From: Minisyncoccota bacterium | Lineage (GTDB): Bacteria > Patescibacteriota > Minisyncoccia > Minisyncoccales > Minisyncoccaceae | Direction of reading: 5' to 3' | NCBI GenBank assembly: GCA_028711945.1 | Contig: JAQTRG010000002.1 | Location: 1-18,657 of the forward strand | DNA length: 18,657 bases | In this document: in pieces, positions 13,192-18,657 of the stretch | How the letters are laid out: each line of letters opens with the position of its first letter | Position numbering within the stretch: the first letter of the stretch is position 1 | Translations under genes and position numbers: made by a program | The notes under the pieces: model-generated | The model's database searches: none | What the model was told of the DNA's origin: nothing | The model's input: the letters and a program-made list of their open reading frames with translations, nothing else

Positions 13192-14471
13192 TTTTGTACT
13201 TCTTCTTTAATTTTCATTGTTCCCATTTTCTCAACCTCGACAAATCCCTCCATAGCCATCTCGGCAAAATATCCTGATTCCAACCAATCAAATAACCAGT
13301 CTTTTATGTGCTCAATGTCTCTTTGATCTATACCATATCCTGAACTTAATAGCCACCTTCTATTAAACTCCTCCTGCGATCCGATTGTTGGAGCAATAAT
13401 TATTGGCAAGCCCAGTCCTGCATAAAAAGAAAGTTCGCTCGGCTTGGTCCACAATATATCCGTATTTCTCAAAGCTAAATTAAATGATTCATAATATTTA
13501 TCAAAACTATTTTCACATATTATATCAATTCCATTTCCTAGCATATCACCCAGTCCTCCGTTATTAATCTCTTTTTCAAAATACTCTTTAATGTTATTTT
13601 TTATTCCAGCGACTAAAATAACTTTTAATCTTTTTTCATTAATGCTTTTTTTCAATCTCCTTATTATTTCTATTCCTATTTCCTTTTGAGCCCCCGCACC
13701 TCCAACGGTAAACATTATTGTTAACGGCCTTCCGCTTTCTTTGGGAAGTTTTCCTATTTTTTCTCTGACCAAAGCACCATATTTTTCTATATAATTCTTT
13801 CTTGGATCAAGGTTAAGTAGTCTTTTTCCCATATCTTCTTTTAATGTCTCCATATGCTTTCCTCCAATGTTTTCTATTGGCAAGGGGTACCCACTAAATA
13901 TTATGTTTTCTTTTTTAACTCCATACAGCTTTAATCTATTTGCCACTCTGTGCGTAGGAGCAAAATACTTAATTCTTGATTTTTTTGGATTTAATGGTGC
14001 CCAACTTCTCGACATGTCAGTATCGCAAACAATACAAAAGATATCTCCTGGATAATTAAAATGTTCAGCCATAAAAGCAGTATTGTAGAAAGTGGAAATA
14101 AAAGGAATCTTTTTCTTAGAACATCTTTCAATTAAGTCCTTTCCCCATCCTTTATTAAACAAAGGATATGTCCTTTGCTGGGTAAAGTTTGAAGAAGACA
14201 AATTTCTTTTAGGATAAAACTCATTAATCTTTTGAGTTAAATCAAAAAGATAAAAAGCAAATTCTCCCAATAAAGGAACTTTCTTAAATCTTGATACAAA
14301 TTCATAAAAACCTCTTGAGTTCTCCCATATCTTTTTGTCACTTTCTGGAATTCCTGAATAATCATTAGCAGAAATTATTTCTTTTCCTTCTGCAAAAAAC
14401 CTCAAAGGATAAGCTGTCCTCTGATGTCCATAACCCATATTTATTGAAACAACCCAAGCTGTTTTTGCCAT
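13179..14471 (-). CDS. GT-B fold glycosyltransferase (MurG/MGDG-synthase-like)
   Basis: 430 aa. It starts like a GT28-type enzyme: WVVSINMGYGHQRTAYPLRFF, a glycine-rich loop with GYGHQR in the place of GGGHxxxA. The C-terminal Rossmann domain begins about residue 250 with LTIMFTVGGAGAQKEIGIEI and contains the nucleotide-sugar site ILWTKPSELSFYAGLGLPIIIAP followed by SQEEFNRRWL, matching the (D/T)KxxGLT...P.I...P..xQEExN pattern of MurG and diacylglycerol glycosyltransferases. The insert of about 60 residues after the first strands is unlike canonical MurG, so it is a divergent member and probably makes a glycolipid or a lipid-linked sugar rather than lipid II. It overlaps the EamA gene by 13 bp and lies 16 bp after the comEC stop. 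Confidence 0.75.
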   Translation of the reverse strand: MAKTAWVVSINMGYGHQRTAYPLRFFAEGKEIISANDYSGIPESDKKIWENSRGFYEFVSRFKKVPLLGEFAFYLFDLTQKINEFYPKRNLSSSNFTQQRTYPLFNKGWGKDLIERCSKKKIPFISTFYNTAFMAEHFNYPGDIFCIVCDTDMSRSWAPLNPKKSRIKYFAPTHRVANRLKLYGVKKENIIFSGYPLPIENIGGKHMETLKEDMGKRLLNLDPRKNYIEKYGALVREKIGKLPKESGRPLTIMFTVGGAGAQKEIGIEIIRRLKKSINEKRLKVILVAGIKNNIKEYFEKEINNGGLGDMLGNGIDIICENSFDKYYESFNLALRNTDILWTKPSELSFYAGLGLPIIIAPTIGSQEEFNRRWLLSSGYGIDQRDIEHIKDWLFDWLESGYFAEMAMEGFVEVEKMGTMKIKEEVQKCFG

Positions 14472-14487
14472 ATTGATTAATTATATC

Positions 14488-15942
14488 TTACCCCATTAAA
14501 AATTCCAACTCCTTTCTCTTTAATTTCTTAAATATAAAATAAATTAAAGGAGTATAGAGAAATACAAAAACAATAAACGGGATATCTGTTTTCAAATAAG
14601 CAAAAGGGATTGAAGCTGAAACATTCACAACCCATATCAAAAAAGAAACAAAAATGGTACAAAACAAAGATATCGGCCATGAAAGGAAAGGAACTATTAT
14701 TCCCAAAAAAGGAAAAGTTATTCCCAACCCCATAATAATGGGAAGAAATGGAGCAATAACAATATTTGAAAAAACAGAAACTAAAGAAATAGAATTAAAA
14801 GAATTAACAAGTACTGGGATAACAAAGAATTGTGCGGACAAAGTCATAGCAAGTATTTCTCTTAAATAATGGAATCTGTCTTTAAAAAATTGATTTAATA
14901 AATAATTAATAGGCGGACCAATAAGCATCATTCCCAATACTGCCAGAAATGACAATTGAAACCCTACATCAAACTTCAAAGATAATGGATTCTCAAGGAC
15001 AATTAAAAAACCAGCAAGAATAATGGTTCTCCATGCCGAAGATTGCCTTCCTAATATCTGAGCAAATAATAACAATCCTATCATTATCCCAGCTCTCACT
15101 GCTGAAGCTGGCATCCCCACTAAAATTATATAAAAGAAAGTAAAAATAATCACAGCAGTCTGGGCTTGTTTTCTCCAAAATCCTAAAAACATTAACAATT
15201 CAAAAATTATAGCTGAAAACAAAACCATGTGCGAACCAGATATGGCAATAGCATGACTCAATCCTGACAAGCTAAGATTCTGTTTAAACTCCTTATCCAT
15301 TCTTGAATCATCTCCTAAAATCATGGCTTCTATTACAACGCCCTCTCTAAAGGGCATGTCCTTTTTTATAATTTCTCTTGCCCTATCCTTAAAAGAATAA
15401 ATATTTCCCATAAAAGAACTTTTGTGTTTTTCAATTAATTCTACTTCAGGAAAATTAAATAAAATTGAAATTCCATCTTTAGCCAAATATCCTCTGTAAT
15501 CAAAATTATCTAATTTGTCAGGAACCTTAGCTATTCCTTTTATCAAAACTTTGTCTCCATATTCTGCATCAACAAACATATCAGCAAAAACTAAAACTCT
15601 CCCACCATTAACATCAACTACTAATTCTGATTTGCCTATTCCTTTTTTAACTTCTTCTGAAATAATCCCCTCTAAAGAAACTTCTTGATTATTTAATTTA
15701 ATCAACTCATTGTTCTCAACTTTAAAAAGATTAAAAGAATATGAAAACATTCCTAAAGAAAACACAATCAAAGAGACTCCGATAATAGAAACAGTCTCTT
15801 GTTTCCAAAAAACTCCAATTAAAGCAATCCCCATCATCACAACTAAAATAATAAAAATAAATGAATCAATAAAAAACGAGGCAAATGAAACCCCGATGAT
15901 AAAACTCAAAAGCATGAATATAAATGTATCTGGCCTTTCCAT
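14488..15942 (-). CDS. comEC: ComEC/Rec2 DNA-uptake channel (short form)
   Basis: 484 aa. Forms the channel that carries one DNA strand across the membrane during natural transformation. N-terminal DUF4131-type region: about three membrane helices (1-75), followed by an OB-like soluble domain (about 80-165) with VSLEGIISEEVKKG and GDKVLIKGIAKV. The competence domain follows, with about eight helices (from about 215 to 475); its signature GDDSRMDKEFKQNLSLSGLSHAIAISGSHM (written here as separate motifs GDDSRM and SHAIAISGSHM) contains the conserved ISG-H motif. The C-terminal metallo-beta-lactamase domain of full-length ComEC is absent, as often seen in CPR bacteria. Its start shares one base with the rhomboid stop (TAATG). 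Confidence 0.93.
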   Translation of the reverse strand: MERPDTFIFMLLSFIIGVSFASFFIDSFIFIILVVMMGIALIGVFWKQETVSIIGVSLIVFSLGMFSYSFNLFKVENNELIKLNNQEVSLEGIISEEVKKGIGKSELVVDVNGGRVLVFADMFVDAEYGDKVLIKGIAKVPDKLDNFDYRGYLAKDGISILFNFPEVELIEKHKSSFMGNIYSFKDRAREIIKKDMPFREGVVIEAMILGDDSRMDKEFKQNLSLSGLSHAIAISGSHMVLFSAIIFELLMFLGFWRKQAQTAVIIFTFFYIILVGMPASAVRAGIMIGLLLFAQILGRQSSAWRTIILAGFLIVLENPLSLKFDVGFQLSFLAVLGMMLIGPPINYLLNQFFKDRFHYLREILAMTLSAQFFVIPVLVNSFNSISLVSVFSNIVIAPFLPIIMGLGITFPFLGIIVPFLSWPISLFCTIFVSFLIWVVNVSASIPFAYLKTDIPFIVFVFLYTPLIYFIFKKLKRKELEFLMG

Positions 15943-16556
15943 TAAAATCTTTTAAAACGTTTAATCATTAACATGCCAGTAATAAACCCTCCAATGTGCC
16001 CCCAATATGCTACCGTTGTTTCAATAGAACTCAAAGAAAATATCTGATATAAAAACCAAATAAAAATATATATTACCGCTGGAACAGAGATAATGGTAAA
16101 GAAGAAAATTAAAGGCACCAAAGCCTTAATTTTGTTCTTAGGAAACAGCACCAAGTAACCACCCAACACCCCTGAAATAGCTCCTGAGGCCCCTATTACC
16201 ACTGCTGAAGAGTCTGCCATGGCAAGAGAATAAACTAATGCCCCTCCAATGCCACAAACAAAATAAAAGGCAAGGAATTTAAAACTATTAAGTCTTGCTT
16301 CTAAGGCTCCTCCAAAAATCCACAAAAACCACATATTCCCTATTAAATGAAAAAGATTTCCATGAAGAAACATTGATGTAAAAACAGTAAAAAATCTGCC
16401 ATCGAATAAATGACTTGGAACGAATCCGAAATTATTAATAAAATATTCTAAATTAAAAAAAGAATACAAAAAGAAAAATGTATTCAAAATGATAAGACCC
16501 ATTGTCACCCATGGAATTTTTCCCTTTATTCTGCTTTCATCATATAAAGGAAACAT
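15942..16556 (-). CDS. Rhomboid-family intramembrane serine protease
   Basis: 204 aa, six transmembrane helices. Cleaves membrane proteins within or next to the bilayer. Family motifs: SMFLHGNLFHLIGNMWFLWIFG (helix 2 with His65, His70 and Asn74), the catalytic serine in GASGAISG (Ser124), and the catalytic histidine in WGHIGGFITG (His187). A small N-terminal segment (MFPLYDESRIKGKIPWVTMGL) is typical of bacterial rhomboids. Both ends overlap neighbours by one base (TAATG): the nrdG stop at the start and the comEC start at the end, so it is part of a tightly coupled operon. A specific substrate cannot be named. Confidence 0.95.
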   Translation of the reverse strand: MFPLYDESRIKGKIPWVTMGLIILNTFFFLYSFFNLEYFINNFGFVPSHLFDGRFFTVFTSMFLHGNLFHLIGNMWFLWIFGGALEARLNSFKFLAFYFVCGIGGALVYSLAMADSSAVVIGASGAISGVLGGYLVLFPKNKIKALVPLIFFFTIISVPAVIYIFIWFLYQIFSLSSIETTVAYWGHIGGFITGMLMIKRFKRF

Positions 16557-17266
16557 TATCTTATTTTAAAAACTTTGAATTTATTCTTAATCTCTTCTTC
16601 TATGCTTTTCATAAAGTCATCTTCAAAAGGCTTGACATTATCAAATTTAGAATCAATAACTCCTTTTTCTGCTCTGAAATTTTGCAAATAATATTTATCT
16701 GCTGGAGAAATATCTTCTGCCATTTGGATAATGTCTTCTCTTGAGTGAAGACCGTGGACAACAGTTGTTCTAAATTCATAATTAATTCCTGAATTCTTAA
16801 TCAAAAAAATAGATTCTTTTATTTTTTCTAAAGCAACACCCTTTGTCCCAGAATTAATTTCGTACTTTTCTTTATTCAAGGGAGCCTTAATATCCATAGC
16901 AATATAATCTACTAGCTTCTCATCAATTAATTTTTTAATCACATCTGGATTAGTTCCATTAGTGTCTAGCTTAACAAAAAATTCTTTTTCTTTTATCTTT
17001 CTAGTAAAATCTACTAATTCCTGCCCATAGATGGTTGGCTCTCCCCCACACAAAACACATCCTTCAAGAAGATTGTTTTTCCCATCAAGAAAATGAAAAA
17101 AATAATCTTCATCTATTTGCGGATGAATTCTAATTTCTTCTGGTAAAACTAATTCCTTAGAATAGCAAAATGGGCAACGAAAATTGCAACCAGAGAGAAA
17201 AACTGTGCAAGCTATCTTGCCTGGATAATCAACAAGGGTAACTTTTTGTAGTCCTCCAATTACCAT
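16556..17266 (-). CDS. nrdG: Anaerobic ribonucleotide reductase activase (radical SAM)
   Basis: 236 aa. Uses S-adenosylmethionine and a [4Fe-4S] cluster to place the glycyl radical on NrdD. The cluster motif C-x3-C-x2-C is Cys27, Cys31, Cys34 (SGCNFRCPFCYSKEL), preceded by the usual VTLVDYPGKIACTVFLSG. CVLCGGEPTIYG carries the GGE SAM-binding motif, and VKLDTNGTNPDVIKK the following strand. The partner nrdD gene lies immediately upstream, separated by a terminator hairpin. Length is toward the long form also annotated as PflA-like or NrdG-like radical SAM activase; pairing with nrdD settles the role. The stop shares one base with the rhomboid start. Confidence 0.95.
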   Translation of the reverse strand: MVIGGLQKVTLVDYPGKIACTVFLSGCNFRCPFCYSKELVLPEEIRIHPQIDEDYFFHFLDGKNNLLEGCVLCGGEPTIYGQELVDFTRKIKEKEFFVKLDTNGTNPDVIKKLIDEKLVDYIAMDIKAPLNKEKYEINSGTKGVALEKIKESIFLIKNSGINYEFRTTVVHGLHSREDIIQMAEDISPADKYYLQNFRAEKGVIDSKFDNVKPFEDDFMKSIEEEIKNKFKVFKIR

Positions 17267-17274
17267 ATTTGGCT

Positions 17275-17300
17275 AAAAATGTGCGGGTTCCCCGCACATT
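17275..17300 (-). terminator. Intrinsic terminator/attenuator between nrdD and nrdG
   Basis: On the - strand AATGTGCGGG (17300-17291) pairs with CCCGCACATT (17287-17278) around a GAA loop: 10 bp, followed by a run of T (17279-17275). It ends 9 bp before the nrdG ATG, so it should lower nrdG expression relative to nrdD. Confidence 0.85.
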
Positions 17301-17302
17301 CA

Positions 17303-18657
17303 TTATTTCTTAACCTTTTTCTGAACTTTCTTTTCCAAATTAGCGAGCGAGTTTTTAACCTTAAATTCCTTCCTATCATGAAATTCTTGCTGTTTTCCTT
17401 CGTTCCACTGTTGAACTGGCCTTAAATATCCCACTACCCTAGAATATACTTCGCAAGGTTGTTCAATCGCACACTTAGGACAAGTAAAATGCTTTCCAGA
17501 AATATATCCATGAGTTGGACAAATTGAAAAAGTTGGAGTTAAGGTAACATATGGCAACCTATTATGTTCAAATATCTTCTTGATTAATGTTTTTACTGTA
17601 TCAATTTCAGATATCTCTTCTCCCAAGAATAAATGCTCAACAGTCCCTCCGTTATATTTGCATTGCAACTCATCTTGCATTTTCAATTCTTCAAAGATGT
17701 CATCAGTATAATTAACTGGTAATTGAGTAGAATTAGTATAGTAAGGAATCTTCTTTGTCCCAGAAGTAATAATCTCTGGATAAAGCTTTCTGTCCTTTTG
17801 AGCCAATCTGTATGAAGTTGATTCTGCTGGAGTTGCTTCTAAATTATAAATGCTCCCTGTACTTTTTTGATAACCAACTAATTTTTCTCTCATGAAATCC
17901 ATTACTTCCAAAGCAAATATCTTTCCTCTTTTTGAACCGATATCTTCTCCTATAAAATTAAGAAGAGCTTCGTTCATTCCAATAATTCCAATAGTTGAGA
18001 AATGATTAGCATAATACTGACCCTTTGCTTTCTTCACTCCTGACAAATAATGTCTTGAATATGGATATAATCCTTTTGATGTGAACTCTTCAATAGTTTT
18101 TCTTTTAATTTCCAAACTTTCTTTAGCAATATCCATAATGCCGCCCAGTTTTTCAAAAAACTCTTTCTTAGTTTTTGATAAGTATCCAATCCTAGGAAGA
18201 TTAATAGTAACTACACCAATACTTCCAGTCAAAGATCCTGAACCAAACAATCCACCACCGCCACGGTTAGCCAATTCTGATAAATCTAATCTTAGACGAC
18301 AACACATTGATCTTACGTCTTCAGGCTTCATCTCTGAATTAATGTAATTAGCAAAATAATTAATACCATATTTCGCTGAAGCTTCAAACATTGGGTCTAG
18401 GGCTGGGTCATCCCATGGGAAATCTTTTGTAATGTTAATTGTTGGAATTGGAAATGAGAAAGGTCTTCCACTCTTGTCTCCCTTAATCATTGCTGTATAA
18501 AAAGCTTTATTTAACATCTTCATTTCTTCCTCAAATTCTCCGTATATTTCTTTCTGGGGCATTCCTCCAATAATTACTGGCTGCTTTGCAAATACAGGAG
18601 ATGGTTTTAAATCTAAAGTAATATTTGTAAAAGGACACTGAAAGCCGACCCTAGTTG
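17303..18657 (-). CDS. nrdD: Anaerobic ribonucleoside-triphosphate reductase, C-terminal 450 residues (cut by window edge)
   Basis: The frame is open to the right edge: the Met at 18562 is internal, preceded by TRVGFQCPFTNITLDLKPS and PVIIGGMPQKEIYGEF, both typical NrdD sequence. The enzyme reduces ribonucleotides to deoxyribonucleotides using a glycyl radical under anaerobic conditions. Visible elements: the region with MCCRLRLD (a cysteine pair at the active-site position of the class III family), SGSLTGSIGVVTINLPRIGYL, the ATP/SAM-activase-facing C-terminal zinc site CPTHGYISGKHFTCPKC (four cysteines), and the glycyl-radical loop SRVVGYLRPVQQWNEGK, where the Gly of VVGY is the expected radical site. 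The N-terminal ATP-cone, if present, is outside. It presumably forms a unit with nrdG, separated by the terminator. Confidence 0.96.
   Translation of the reverse strand, partial: TRVGFQCPFTNITLDLKPSPVFAKQPVIIGGMPQKEIYGEFEEEMKMLNKAFYTAMIKGDKSGRPFSFPIPTINITKDFPWDDPALDPMFEASAKYGINYFANYINSEMKPEDVRSMCCRLRLDLSELANRGGGGLFGSGSLTGSIGVVTINLPRIGYLSKTKKEFFEKLGGIMDIAKESLEIKRKTIEEFTSKGLYPYSRHYLSGVKKAKGQYYANHFSTIGIIGMNEALLNFIGEDIGSKRGKIFALEVMDFMREKLVGYQKSTGSIYNLEATPAESTSYRLAQKDRKLYPEIITSGTKKIPYYTNSTQLPVNYTDDIFEELKMQDELQCKYNGGTVEHLFLGEEISEIDTVKTLIKKIFEHNRLPYVTLTPTFSICPTHGYISGKHFTCPKCAIEQPCEVYSRVVGYLRPVQQWNEGKQQEFHDRKEFKVKNSLANLEKKVQKKVKK

Noticed and set aside
18303-18562. Met at 18562 as the start of the reductase gene
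   Set aside because: The frame continues to the window edge with typical NrdD sequence upstream of it.

Overview
The window looks like AT-rich genomic DNA from a Candidate Phyla Radiation (Patescibacteria, probably Parcubacteria-like) bacterium with an integrated mobile element at its left end. The basis is the gene repertoire and style: tightly packed genes joined by 1-41 bp overlaps, almost no Shine-Dalgarno sequences, a lysine-rich extended RpoD, a short ComEC lacking its metallo-hydrolase domain, an HTH-LAGLIDADG-like protein of a type frequent in these genomes, and a group I intron in a tRNA. No 16S gene is present, so the lineage is inference.

Left part, 1-5235, + strand: the right-hand portion of an integrative element. 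It holds the 3' end of a C5-cytosine DNA methyltransferase, a hairpin terminator, an array of ACA(A) motifs every 10 bp, a TATAAT box, a strongly folded RNA of about 130 nt (tentatively a stand-alone HEARO/omega-RNA-like RNA with no IscB beside it), two small exported or anchored proteins, a second terminator and a second 10-bp phased array, an unrecognised 257-aa protein, a 46-aa protein overlapping a phage-type replication winged-helix protein, and a large serine recombinase. The last codons and stop of the recombinase lie inside the 3' end of a tRNA gene on the opposite strand, which is probably the attachment site. The left end of the element is outside the window.

Junction, 5221-6250, - strand: a tRNA-Asn(GUU) gene with encoded CCA, split in its anticodon loop by a 236-nt group I intron. 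Just upstream is the HTH-LAGLIDADG-like gene, with its own near-leaderless promoter.

Right part, 6256-18657, - strand: chromosomal core. In transcription order (right to left): nrdD (cut by the window edge), terminator, nrdG, rhomboid protease, comEC, a GT-B glycosyltransferase, an EamA permease, a membrane-anchored clan-A glycosidase-like protein, a family 2 glycosyltransferase, an HtrA/DegP protease, dnaG and rpoD. nrdD/nrdG supply deoxynucleotides without oxygen. comEC is the DNA-uptake channel. The glycosyltransferase, permease and glycosidase genes look like a small envelope-glycan module. dnaG-rpoD is the conserved macromolecular-synthesis pair.

The most unusual points are the structured RNA, the two helically phased arrays that each sit just upstream of a promoter, and the intron-bearing tRNA-Asn used as an attachment site by a serine recombinase.
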